Shown here piece by piece: positions 1-6,982 of a stretch of 13,655 nucleotides of DNA. The DNA lies in NCBI GenBank assembly GCA_031290815.1, contig JAISLO010000189.1, forward strand, positions 1 to 13,655, read 5' to 3'. The position numbers and the translations under genes are program-made. Source of the DNA: Synergistaceae bacterium (GTDB lineage Bacteria; Synergistota; Synergistia; Synergistales; Synergistaceae). Positions within the stretch are counted from its first letter, which is position 1. Each line of letters starts with the position of its first letter. The notes below the pieces were generated by a model, which was not told where the DNA came from, did not search any database, and saw only the letters and a program-made list of their open reading frames with translations.

Positions 1-288
1 CCCGAGAAGCTCAAGGCTGCGTCACTGTTGCAGGAGAGGCTCTTCTCGCGGGCCGCCGACATGCTGTCGCCGGGCGGCGTGCTTATGTACAGCACTTGCA
101 GCATCTTTAGGGACGAGAACGAGAAGGTGGTAGGGTCGGTCATGTCCTCCAGAACCGATCTGATAGAACTGCCGGTACGAGTCGCGAGTCCGGCCCAGAA
201 AAAGGGCCGCCCGTACGGCGCTCTTATGTTTCCTGAATCTCCGTGGCTTGACGGTTTCTACGTCGCCATATTCAAGAAAAAAAGATAA
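1..288 (+). CDS. rsmB: 16S rRNA (cytosine-C5) methyltransferase RsmB, C-terminal fragment
   Basis: Only the last 95 residues are in the window; the reading frame is open from base 1, so the gene starts upstream. The segment matches the end of the RsmB/Nop2 SAM-dependent RNA methyltransferase fold: the conserved Ser-Thr-Cys-Ser of motif VI is encoded at 91-102, and its Cys (97-99) corresponds to the catalytic nucleophile of this family. It is followed by an acidic Asp-Glu-Asn-Glu stretch and ends with the typical Gly-Phe-Tyr-Val-Ala strand and a Lys-rich tail. RsmB methylates C967 (E. coli numbering) of 16S rRNA in the cytoplasm. The rsmB - PASTA - rpe neighbourhood supports RsmB over other Nop2-type enzymes. 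RsmF or a paralogue cannot be fully excluded because the N-terminal NusB-like domain is not visible. A TTG at 28 is not the true start. Confidence 0.85.
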   Translation, partial: PEKLKAASLLQERLFSRAADMLSPGGVLMYSTCSIFRDENEKVVGSVMSSRTDLIELPVRVASPAQKKGRPYGALMFPESPWLDGFYVAIFKKKR

Positions 289-347
289 AATATACGGGCG
301 GACGGAGCGGCAAACATGACGTCGACGGTTTTGGGGGGTAGTCGCAC

Positions 348-1544
348 ATGGGCAAAATTTTCAGATTAGGCATAGTGATCGCGCTTCTCGTCCTGCTGGT
401 ATCCAGTTTTATGGCGGCGCGCATAATATTCGTCGATGAGAAGGAGGTCGACGTCCCCGCCTTGGTCGGCGTCAGCGCCGTAGAGGCCGCCAACATGCTG
501 AGGGAGGCCGGACTCATGGCGAGGATAGACCAGGTCGACTCGGATCAGCGGGAGGGAACCGTCATATCCCAGACACCGACGGCGGGGAATAAGGTCGGCA
601 GGGGAAGGATCGTGACCATAAGGACCAGCAGGGGCGGCGCCAGGTCGAGGATCCCGGACGTGCGGGGCCTCGAGTTCTCGGCCGCGGTCAAGGCCCTTGA
701 CGAGGCCGGGTTCAAGATCGGCACGGTGATCAGGGTTTCGGACTCCCTCAAGGCGTCTGGCACGGTGATGGCCCAGAATCCCGCGTCGCCGGCAATGGTC
801 ATGAACGACAGGATGGTGGAGCTCCTCGTCAGCGAGGGACAGACGGGCAAGAACGAGATGGTGCAGGTCCCCGACCTGAAGGGGCAGACCGAGGCGCTTG
901 CGAGGCAAATTCTCAAACAGAGCGATCTCTCAGTGTCAAGGGTGATGACGGTGGAGTCGGACCAGGCGCCCATCGGCGCCGTCGTGCGGACACAGCCAAG
1001 GGCCGGTTCGCGAGTTCCGTTCGGCAACGCCATAACGTTGTATATCGTCAAGGAACCGGCTGTCCCTAAGGTCCTCGCAGAAGGGGACGCGAACGGCGAG
1101 TCTCCCACTCCCATAATAATGACCACCCGAGAGGAGCCGTCGCCGGTAAATCGGACGCCGGAGGTGAACTCCATCTCAGGCGGGGAGCCCGTTCGGATGG
1201 CGCCGCCAATATCAGTGTGGGATCCACGATCGACTCCCGCTCCGGCGACGGAGACGCGCGCGGAGGAAAATCAAGGTGGCTCCGAGCGGCCGGCGGCGGA
1301 ACAGGAATCGACCAGGCCCGTCGTCGCGCAGGGAAAGGCGGCCCGTGTGCGGTATCAAGTGCCGCCGCTTTCGAGACCGCTTCCATTCAGGGTGGAGATG
1401 ACGGATCAGTCGGGTACCAGGATCCTCAGGGATCAGACCGTGAACGGCGGCGAGTATCTCTCGATGAACGAACCTTACACCGGCTCGGCGACTGTCACTG
1501 TGCGCCTTGGCGGAGAGATGGTCTGGCAGGAGCGGTACGAGTGA
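348..1544 (+). CDS. Membrane-anchored PASTA-repeat protein without kinase domain
   Basis: A 398-residue protein. A short cytoplasmic tip is followed by one transmembrane helix (about residues 7-28). Three PASTA domains come next (about 34-93, 101-163 and 172-235), each with the Val-Pro-x-Leu/Val-x-Gly start and the Pro-x-x-Gly turn. Then there is a Pro/Ser/Glu-rich linker (about 237-330) and a small beta-rich domain at the C-terminus (about 335-398). PASTA domains bind peptidoglycan or muropeptides and are usually the outer part of Ser/Thr kinases (PrkC/StkP) or of penicillin-binding proteins; neither partner domain is present. The position between rsmB and rpe is where prkC lies in many Firmicutes, so this may be an ectodomain whose kinase was lost, or a stand-alone wall sensor or adaptor. 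The start has a GGGGGG Shine-Dalgarno-like run at 333-338. The stop overlaps the GTG of rpe. The 59-bp gap after rsmB shows no terminator. Confidence 0.85.
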   Translation: MGKIFRLGIVIALLVLLVSSFMAARIIFVDEKEVDVPALVGVSAVEAANMLREAGLMARIDQVDSDQREGTVISQTPTAGNKVGRGRIVTIRTSRGGARSRIPDVRGLEFSAAVKALDEAGFKIGTVIRVSDSLKASGTVMAQNPASPAMVMNDRMVELLVSEGQTGKNEMVQVPDLKGQTEALARQILKQSDLSVSRVMTVESDQAPIGAVVRTQPRAGSRVPFGNAITLYIVKEPAVPKVLAEGDANGESPTPIIMTTREEPSPVNRTPEVNSISGGEPVRMAPPISVWDPRSTPAPATETRAEENQGGSERPAAEQESTRPVVAQGKAARVRYQVPPLSRPLPFRVEMTDQSGTRILRDQTVNGGEYLSMNEPYTGSATVTVRLGGEMVWQERYE

Positions 1545-2260
1545 GTTCGCGCGGACTCGGCCTGAAAAACGAGAAAAGATTTCTGCTCGCGCCGTCGATT
1601 CTCAGCGCGGATCCTCTCGCCATAGACGATTCGATAGATAGAATACGAGGGGAGTTTGACTGGATCCACGTGGACGTGATGGACGGGCACTTTGTGCCCA
1701 ACCTGTCCTTCGGGCCGTCCGTCGCGCGCGCGCTGCGAGCGAGACGCCCCGATGCCTTTATCGACGTGCACATCATGGTAGAACCGGCCGAGGGATTTAT
1801 TGACATGTTTGCGGCGGCCCGGCCGGATCTGATCACCCTGCACGCGGAAGCGACCAGCCACGCTAACATGGCTCTGTCCAGGATAAGATCGCTGGGCATA
1901 CGTCCGGGCATATCGATAAACCCTGGCACTCCGGTTTGTTTAATCGAGCCGGTTCTGCCGCTTGCCGACCTGGTTCTCGTCATGGGAGTCAATCCCGGAT
2001 TTGGGGGACAGAAGTTCATACCCGAAGTTCTGCTGAAGGTGCGCGATCTAGTGAGGTTCAGGGCCGTTCACGATCTCGGGTTTTTAATCGAAATGGACGG
2101 CGGAGTGGGAGTGGAGAACGCCGGCGATCTGGTTTCATCCGGGTGCGACGTGTTGGTGGCCGGAAGCGCGATATTCGGTGATGACGACCCGGCGGAGGCT
2201 GCTAAGAGAATCAGGAAAAAAGCGGAGGCTTGCGGTCCGTCCAACGGCAGCCGCGCATGA
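1541..2260 (+). CDS. rpe: Ribulose-phosphate 3-epimerase
   Basis: Interconverts D-ribulose 5-phosphate and D-xylulose 5-phosphate in the pentose phosphate pathway; a cytoplasmic metal-dependent TIM barrel. The family signature is complete: Ala-Pro-Ser-Ile-Leu-Ser-Ala-Asp at residues 17-24, metal and catalytic His43/Asp45 in the His-Val-Asp-Val-Met-Asp-Gly motif, His77, the Asn-Pro-Gly-Thr and Val-Asn-Pro-Gly-Phe-Gly-Gly phosphate-region motifs, and the catalytic Asp186 in Asp-Gly-Gly-Val. The open frame runs much further upstream (to 1217), but that part is a shadow of the PASTA gene. GTG 1541 is chosen because an AGGAG at 1528-1532 lies 8 bases before it and the codon overlaps the PASTA stop. 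This gives 239 residues, slightly above the usual ~220, with a ~13-residue polar extension. The gene is probably translationally coupled to the one upstream. Confidence 0.95.
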   Translation: MSSRGLGLKNEKRFLLAPSILSADPLAIDDSIDRIRGEFDWIHVDVMDGHFVPNLSFGPSVARALRARRPDAFIDVHIMVEPAEGFIDMFAAARPDLITLHAEATSHANMALSRIRSLGIRPGISINPGTPVCLIEPVLPLADLVLVMGVNPGFGGQKFIPEVLLKVRDLVRFRAVHDLGFLIEMDGGVGVENAGDLVSSGCDVLVAGSAIFGDDDPAEAAKRIRKKAEACGPSNGSRA

Positions 2261-2303
2261 GCGGTTTGCCCGAGACGCTGATACAGACGAGACGGGGGGC
2301 GCG

Positions 2304-3377
2304 ATGATGGAGCAGAATAACTTTTCAGGAAAACAGACTGACGCCGCCAACGATCTGTCCGTGCTCGGCGCTCACCTCAAGTCCCTGAGGGAGGCACAGG
2401 GCCTCTCGCTCGATGATGTCGAGAGGTCCACTCACGTTCGCCCGCATATTCTGAGGGCGATAGAAGAGGGGCGCGTCGAAAGCGAAGCTCCCATGGTATA
2501 TGCCAGAGGCTTTATAAAGACGTACTGTGAGTTCTTGATGGCAATGGACCTGTGGCGAAAGTACGGCGGAAGCATCTCGCCTGAGGGAGACGCCTCGTCC
2601 GTCGGAGGAAAACCGATCGCTGGGAACATAGACCTGAAACACCCAACACCCATTTTCAGGAGATCTTCGATAATCTGGGTATACATGGTGCTGGTCGTCG
2701 CCGTGCTCTGCGCCGCATACCTCCTGTGGAACCAGCATGGAGCTCTGGAGATCGAAGGGTTCTTTTTAAGGGGCTTGAGGGAGATGAGCGGAAGCTCGCC
2801 GGATATAGCGGAGCCGTCAATTTCCTCGGGCGATAGGGATGGAGCCGCCGTTCCTCCCGCAATACCATCCGCCGAGGAGTTCGGCATATTCTCCTATGAT
2901 ATTTCAACGTCGTCTGCTTCGCTGGCCGGAGGCCTGCCATCATCGGACAGAGCGTCTTCGAGATCCGGGGATCTGTCGTGGATGGTCGGCGGCGGCGGCG
3001 GACCTCCCAGCGTTGACTCCGTTGTGCCGCAGGCGCCGCAAGCCGAGTCGGTTCGCGCGAGGGACAGAAGGCTCAGTATCGTGATAACCGGAGGCGAGAA
3101 CAACCTCATTGTCGAACAGAACGGCAAGGTGGTCACGCGCAGAAGGCTCGCGAAGGGAGGGACCCGCGAGTACGACGTCAAGGGGGACACTTCGGTCAGT
3201 CTGAGCGTGGGCAACAGGGCCGAGATCACTTGGTTCGGCAAAAAATACGGCCCGGTCGGACTCGACGCGAGCCCTCTGTCGCTAGTCTTCCGCCCTGATG
3301 GCTCGGTGAGCGTGAAGAGCGGGGCGACGGCTTATTTCAGACGAGAGAACGGGTCTGCGGGGGCAAATGGAAACTGA
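2304..3377 (+). CDS. rodZ: RodZ-like cytoskeletal membrane protein (HTH + TM + beta domain)
   Basis: A 357-residue bitopic protein with RodZ architecture. An N-terminal helix-turn-helix of the HTH_25 type lies at about residues 18-82, with the Leu-Gly-x-x-Leu-Lys-x-Leu-Arg-Glu-x-x-Gly-Leu-Ser start and the Tyr-x-Arg-Gly-Phe-x-x-x-Tyr end typical of the family. One transmembrane helix follows at about 122-142. Then comes a low-complexity Ser/Pro/Gly linker with a run of five glycines (encoded by GGC repeats near 2989-3002), and a DUF4115-like beta domain at about 256-333. In other bacteria RodZ links MreB to the envelope and helps set rod shape. The frame is open back to 2178, but that overlaps rpe. 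ATG 2304 (or the adjacent ATG 2307) follows a GGGGGG run at 2294-2299. The stop overlaps rimO by 11 bp. The order rodZ-rimO-x-cinA-recA matches many Clostridia and supports the call. Confidence 0.85.
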   Translation: MMEQNNFSGKQTDAANDLSVLGAHLKSLREAQGLSLDDVERSTHVRPHILRAIEEGRVESEAPMVYARGFIKTYCEFLMAMDLWRKYGGSISPEGDASSVGGKPIAGNIDLKHPTPIFRRSSIIWVYMVLVVAVLCAAYLLWNQHGALEIEGFFLRGLREMSGSSPDIAEPSISSGDRDGAAVPPAIPSAEEFGIFSYDISTSSASLAGGLPSSDRASSRSGDLSWMVGGGGGPPSVDSVVPQAPQAESVRARDRRLSIVITGGENNLIVEQNGKVVTRRRLAKGGTREYDVKGDTSVSLSVGNRAEITWFGKKYGPVGLDASPLSLVFRPDGSVSVKSGATAYFRRENGSAGANGN

Positions 3378-4713
3378 GACGAGCGGCGCTGCCGGAGGGT
3401 TTGTACGAGGGACCGCATGGCTCCTGAGCATGGGTTGTTCCAAGAACACTGTCGATAGCGAAAGATTTGCCGGCGTCCTGCGGGACGCCGGTTTCAAGAT
3501 GGCATCACGCGCCGAGGGAGCGGAGGTCTGTCTCGTCAACACCTGTGGATTTTTAAGGGAGGCCGTTGAGGAGAATATCGCGGCCATACTGGACTTGGCC
3601 GAGCTGAAATCACGGGGGAGCATACGAAGCATAGCGGTCGTGGGCTGTCTTGTGAACAGGTATGGCGGGGATCTTGGCGTGGAAATTCCAGAGGTGGATT
3701 TTTGGGGGAGATGCGAGGATTATTCATCCCTGCTCAAGTCCCTGACGGCTGAGGCCGGGAGCGGCGCGATCCGCCCCGAAAGGCGAGCGCTGCCAGGCGA
3801 GGCGTCTCACGTAAGATACATCAAGGTCTCAGAGGGCTGTGACAACAGATGTTCGTTCTGCTCGATCCCATCGATACGCGGGGGACTTCGCAGCTCGCCT
3901 GTGGCCTCCATCGTGAGGGAGGCGGAATCCCTGGCCTCGGAGGGAGCGGGCGAGATATGTCTGGTGGGACAGGACCTGACGGCATACGGACGCGACTTTG
4001 GGCGAAGTGGAGCGCTCCTGGAGCTCATCGACGCTCTCGAGTCGTCTCTGCCAGCCGGCCTGTGGATCAGACTGCTGTACCTGCAGCCGTCCGGCGTCGA
4101 TACGCGCCTGCTCGAGCGTGTGGCGCGAGGCAGGCAGGTTCTGCCGTACCTCGATATACCCATACAACATTCGAGTCCCGAGGTGCTCGCCCCTATGGGC
4201 AGGGCGGCCGATCGAGAGGGGCTCCTGTCGCTTTTCAGGACGGCCCGCGAGATAATTCCTGATTGCGCGCTTCGCACGACGTGCATGGTCGGTTTCCCCG
4301 GGGAGACCAGGCGAGACTTTGCGGATCTCCTGCGTTTTCTCGATGAGGTCCGCTTCGACAGGGTTGGCGCGTTTGCCTACTCGCCAGAGGAGGGGACAGA
4401 TGCGGCTTCCATGCCTGGGCAGGTACCTGAGAGGACGAAGAAGTCGAGGCTCGGACGCCTGATGTCGCATCAGGAGGAGATATCGCTATCCAGGGGGAGG
4501 TCGTTTATCGGCAGAGAACTCATGGTTCTGATCGACTCCGTGGCCGATGACGGGACCGCGGAGGGGAGATCGTTCAGAGAGGCTCCGGATGTTGACGGCG
4601 CAGTCGAGATCTATGGAGCGCCGTCTGGCGTCGCGCCCGGCGATAAGATAAGGGTGACCGTCACCGACGCGTCCGAGCACGACATATTTGCGAGGGCGCT
4701 TCGGCTGAGATGA
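3367..4713 (+). CDS. rimO: Ribosomal protein S12 methylthiotransferase RimO
   Basis: A radical-SAM methylthiotransferase that adds a methylthio group to the conserved Asp of ribosomal protein S12. The 448-residue length fits the family. The N-terminal MTTase domain carries the three ligands of the auxiliary 4Fe-4S cluster, Cys24 (Met-Gly-Cys-Ser-Lys-Asn), Cys60 (Asn-Thr-Cys-Gly-Phe) and Cys94 (Val-Gly-Cys-Leu). The radical-SAM Cys-x3-Cys-x2-Cys is Cys158/Cys162/Cys165 in a Glu-Gly-Cys-Asp-Asn-Arg-Cys context. The Arg-Gly-Gly after it and the Asp-Ile-Pro-Ile-Gln-His motif are RimO-like rather than MiaB-like. A TRAM domain fills about residues 385-447. ATG 3367 lies inside the end of rodZ, and the stop overlaps the next start as ATGA, so translational coupling is likely on both sides. 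Confidence 0.95.
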   Translation: METETSGAAGGFVRGTAWLLSMGCSKNTVDSERFAGVLRDAGFKMASRAEGAEVCLVNTCGFLREAVEENIAAILDLAELKSRGSIRSIAVVGCLVNRYGGDLGVEIPEVDFWGRCEDYSSLLKSLTAEAGSGAIRPERRALPGEASHVRYIKVSEGCDNRCSFCSIPSIRGGLRSSPVASIVREAESLASEGAGEICLVGQDLTAYGRDFGRSGALLELIDALESSLPAGLWIRLLYLQPSGVDTRLLERVARGRQVLPYLDIPIQHSSPEVLAPMGRAADREGLLSLFRTAREIIPDCALRTTCMVGFPGETRRDFADLLRFLDEVRFDRVGAFAYSPEEGTDAASMPGQVPERTKKSRLGRLMSHQEEISLSRGRSFIGRELMVLIDSVADDGTAEGRSFREAPDVDGAVEIYGAPSGVAPGDKIRVTVTDASEHDIFARALRLR

Positions 4714-5219
4714 ACTGGCCAGGACGCGGGACGGAGGCTCTTCGCAGCTGGCACGGAGTTATCGCGACTCTGTGCGGGATCGGATGTGCGGGTGGGTTGG
4801 CAGGAACGGCTGGTACGCTGGTTTCGTGTCTTGTGCTGTTTGCGGCCGGGGGGATAGGCGTCGTTGTGCTGGGCGTCACCGCCGCCGTTGGAACGATCGC
4901 CTCAGACAGGTATATGAAACGCTCAAGCGCGGAGGACGTAACTAGTGAGATAGTGATAGACCGAGTGGCCGGTTACTGGATGTCCATGCTGTGGCTGGAT
5001 TTGTCATACGCGATCGTCGCGTTCTTCCTCTTTCGGATCATCGACATCGTAAAGCCGTTTCCGGTGAGCATCGCAGTACGCCTGCCGGGCGGCGCAGGGG
5101 TAATGGCCGGAGGAATTTTGGGCGGCGCGATGGCAAACGCGCTGATGAGGGCGGTGTCGTGGCTGTTCTTTTCAGGAGGGTTCGATCTGATATATCGTTT
5201 TCTCGGCATTGGGAAGTGA
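4710..5219 (+). CDS. pgpA: Divergent PgpA-like (phosphatidylglycerophosphatase A family) membrane protein
   Basis: A 169-residue polytopic membrane protein of the PgpA family. PgpA removes the phosphate from phosphatidylglycerophosphate in phosphatidylglycerol synthesis. Recognisable family marks are Gly-Thr-x-Gly-Thr near residue 32-36, Glu-Ile-Val-Ile-Asp at 80-84, Phe-Arg-x-x-Asp-x-x-Lys-Pro at 108-116 and Gly-Gly-x-Gly-Val-Met at 127-132. Several positions that are acidic in typical PgpA are not: the usual Asp-Glu after Ile-Val-Ile is Asp84-Arg85, and the usual Met-x-Asp-Asp-x-x-Ala-Gly is Met-Ala-Gly-Gly-Ile-Leu-Gly-Gly. The Pro of the N-terminal Ala-Pro-Gly-Thr motif is also absent. Membership by fold and motif spacing is fairly clear, but retained phosphatase activity is doubtful. 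It starts in the rimO stop (ATGA) and ends 6 bp before pncC. In Firmicutes this slot normally holds pgsA, the preceding enzyme of the same pathway. Confidence 0.75.
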   Translation: MNWPGRGTEALRSWHGVIATLCGIGCAGGLAGTAGTLVSCLVLFAAGGIGVVVLGVTAAVGTIASDRYMKRSSAEDVTSEIVIDRVAGYWMSMLWLDLSYAIVAFFLFRIIDIVKPFPVSIAVRLPGGAGVMAGGILGGAMANALMRAVSWLFFSGGFDLIYRFLGIGK

Positions 5220-5225
5220 TGCGCA

Positions 5226-5765
5226 ATGATTTATGAGAGAAAAATCATCAGAGATGAGATAAGAGAGACGGCGAGGTGGATTGTCCGCGAGTCGGCGAAC
5301 CCTCGCATAAGAGGCCGGTACGAGGGGAGGCTGTTTACGTTCGCGGAGTCCTGCACCGGAGGACTGGTCGCTCATTCGGTCTCGGAAGTGGCCGGGGCGT
5401 CGGAGGTCTTCCCCGGCAGCGTGGTGACGTACAGCAACAGGGCGAAGATCGAGATGCTGGACGTCACTCCAGAGACCATAGACAGACATGGGGCGGTGAG
5501 CGGCGAATGTGCTGCGGAGATGGCATGCGGCGCTCTGCGGCTGTTTGACTCGATGTTTGCTGTGAGCGTGACTGGAATAGCCGGTCCGTCCGGCGGGAGC
5601 GCCTCGAAACCAGTCGGTCTGGTCTGGCTGGCGTTGGCCCGCGCCGACGGCATAATACGCCTGCGCCGAGGTCTTTACGGCGGGCAAGGGCGGCGAGCCG
5701 TACAGTTGAGGGCCGCTCGCTCGGCGTTGAAAATGCTTCTTTGCGAGCTGTTGGGGGAGGTTTGA
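5226..5765 (+). CDS. pncC: Nicotinamide-nucleotide amidase (CinA C-terminal domain protein, PncC)
   Basis: A 179-residue protein made only of the CinA C-terminal domain, which deamidates nicotinamide mononucleotide to nicotinate mononucleotide in pyridine nucleotide salvage. The family motifs are present: Ala-Glu-Ser-Cys-Thr-Gly-Gly at 40-46 with the nucleophilic Ser42, Val-x-Tyr-Ser-Asn-x-x-Lys after the substrate loop, Val-Thr-Gly-Ile-Ala-Gly-Pro-x-Gly-Gly with the following Lys-Pro-Val-Gly-Leu-Val, and the closing Arg-rich helix. The N-terminal MoCF-like domain of full-length CinA is absent, so the old competence/damage-inducible name is not appropriate. The location between pgpA and recA is the classic cinA-recA arrangement, in which recA is often co-transcribed. 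About 30 extra residues precede the core. The ribosome-binding site is weak (GGGAAG at 5211-5216). Confidence 0.9.
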   Translation: MIYERKIIRDEIRETARWIVRESANPRIRGRYEGRLFTFAESCTGGLVAHSVSEVAGASEVFPGSVVTYSNRAKIEMLDVTPETIDRHGAVSGECAAEMACGALRLFDSMFAVSVTGIAGPSGGSASKPVGLVWLALARADGIIRLRRGLYGGQGRRAVQLRAARSALKMLLCELLGEV

Positions 5766-5813
5766 TTTCGTCATCGAATCCAGCGCAGCAGTTGCGTGAC
5801 GTTCAAACAATTC

Positions 5814-5822
5814 AGGAGGTGG
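5814..5822 (+). promoter_or_regulatory. Strong Shine-Dalgarno deciding the recA TTG start
   Basis: AGGAGGTGG lies 5 bases before TTG 5828 and is the best ribosome-binding site in the core operon. It fixes the start of recA at a non-ATG codon, although the frame stays open upstream to 5741. The protein from TTG begins Met-Ala-Lys-Lys-Arg, which is a normal RecA N-terminus. Confidence 0.85.
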
Positions 5823-5827
5823 AGTCA

Positions 5828-6982
5828 TTGGCGAAAAAAAGGGAAGCCTCTACAAAAGAGGAGATCCTGGATAAGGCCGTAACGGAAATCAAGCAGAAAT
5901 TCGGCGACGGGGCCATAATGAAGATGGGCGAGAGGAGCAATATGAACATTGAGGTGATTCCAACCGGCGTACTGCCGCTTGACGTGGCGCTGTGCATCGG
6001 CGGGGTGCCGAGGGGGCGCATCGTAGAGCTGTACGGCCCGGAGGGCGGCGGCAAGACGACGATAGCGCTGCACATCATAGCTGAGGCGCAGAGGGGCGGG
6101 GGAGTCGCCGCATTCATAGACGCCGAGCACGCCCTGGATCCCGGGCTCGCGGCCTCGATAGGCGTCGATACGAATGAGATGTACATCTCGCAGCCGGACA
6201 GCGGTGAACAGGCCTTTTACATAATGGACACGCTCGTTCGCAGCGGGGCCGTGGAGCTGATAGTCGTTGATTCGGTGGCGGCGCTGACCCCTCAGGGCGA
6301 GATAGACGGGAAGATCGAGGAGGGCCCTAACAAGAGCGTCGGCCTGCACGCGCGATTGATGTCTTACGCCCTGCGCAGGCTCACGTCCGCTATTTCAAAG
6401 AGCAAGACGACGGTCATATTTATAAATCAGCTTCGATCCGTGATAAGTACCGGTTACTCCAGCGGGCCGACGGAGACGACAACCGGCGGCAGGGCGCTCA
6501 AGTTCTACAGCTCCGTCCGCATCGAGGTGCGGAGAGGGGCCGCTATCAACCAGGGAGAAGTGCCGATAGGCCACGAACTCAAGATAAAGGTGACGAAGAA
6601 CAAACAAGCCCCTCCGTTCCGCGTGGCGCACACGACGTTGATCTACGGGCGCGGCGTGCCGAAGTCGATGGCAGTGCTCGACATGGCCATCGACATGGAG
6701 GTAGTCAAAAAAAAGGGTTCGTGGATAGCGTACAAGGGCGAGACGCTCGCCCAAGGCAAGGAATCGACCTCGGAGTATCTGGAGGAGCATCCGGACCTCA
6801 TGGAGGAGATAAAGCGCGAGGTCATGGCGAAGGTTGCCGAGGCCAACGGACTTGCCACGGAAACCACTCGGGACGGGGAAGACGCCGAGGCGTTTACGGT
6901 TGACCCACTGGAGGCAAGCCTGCGCGAACTCGAGGACGGCGCTATAGCCTTGAACCTTGACGTCCCTCCGCCAGGGGAGTGA
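5828..6982 (+). CDS. recA: Recombinase RecA
   Basis: ATP-dependent DNA strand-exchange protein, also the co-protease for LexA cleavage where an SOS response exists. 384 residues from TTG 5828. Walker A is Gly-Pro-Glu-Gly-Gly-Gly-Lys-Thr-Thr at 70-78, where almost all RecA have Glu-Ser-Ser-Gly-Lys. The catalytic Glu is in Ile-Asp-Ala-Glu-His-Ala-Leu-Asp-Pro at 97-105, and Walker B is in Leu-Ile-Val-Val-Asp-Ser at 144-149. Both DNA-binding loops differ from the consensus: L1 (about 161-172) is 3 residues longer and L2 (about 202-221) is 2 longer, and the usual Met-Lys-Ile-Gly-Val-Met-Phe-Gly-Asn is replaced, although the Glu-Thr-Thr-Thr-Gly-Gly end of L2 is kept. The C-terminal domain and acidic tail are normal. 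No LexA-type operator is obvious upstream. It is the last gene of the operon, 62 bases after the pncC stop. Confidence 0.97.
   Translation: MAKKREASTKEEILDKAVTEIKQKFGDGAIMKMGERSNMNIEVIPTGVLPLDVALCIGGVPRGRIVELYGPEGGGKTTIALHIIAEAQRGGGVAAFIDAEHALDPGLAASIGVDTNEMYISQPDSGEQAFYIMDTLVRSGAVELIVVDSVAALTPQGEIDGKIEEGPNKSVGLHARLMSYALRRLTSAISKSKTTVIFINQLRSVISTGYSSGPTETTTGGRALKFYSSVRIEVRRGAAINQGEVPIGHELKIKVTKNKQAPPFRVAHTTLIYGRGVPKSMAVLDMAIDMEVVKKKGSWIAYKGETLAQGKESTSEYLEEHPDLMEEIKREVMAKVAEANGLATETTRDGEDAEAFTVDPLEASLRELEDGAIALNLDVPPPGE

Noticed and set aside
366..1386. Long antisense frames (180, 209 and 106 codons) opposite the PASTA gene
   Set aside because: They result from GC-rich codon bias on the coding strand, show no family motifs or ribosome-binding sites, and lie fully under a well-supported gene.
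1217..1540. Upstream extension of the rpe frame
   Set aside because: It overlaps the PASTA coding region in another frame. The GTG at 1541 has a well-placed AGGAG and gives the normal epimerase N-terminus.
3829..4470. 213-codon minus-strand frame opposite rimO
   Set aside because: Arg/Pro-rich shadow with no recognisable domain, opposite clearly conserved RimO sequence.
5741..5827. Longer RecA N-terminus from an upstream in-frame start
   Set aside because: It overlaps the end of pncC. The strong AGGAGGTGG before TTG 5828 gives the standard RecA start.
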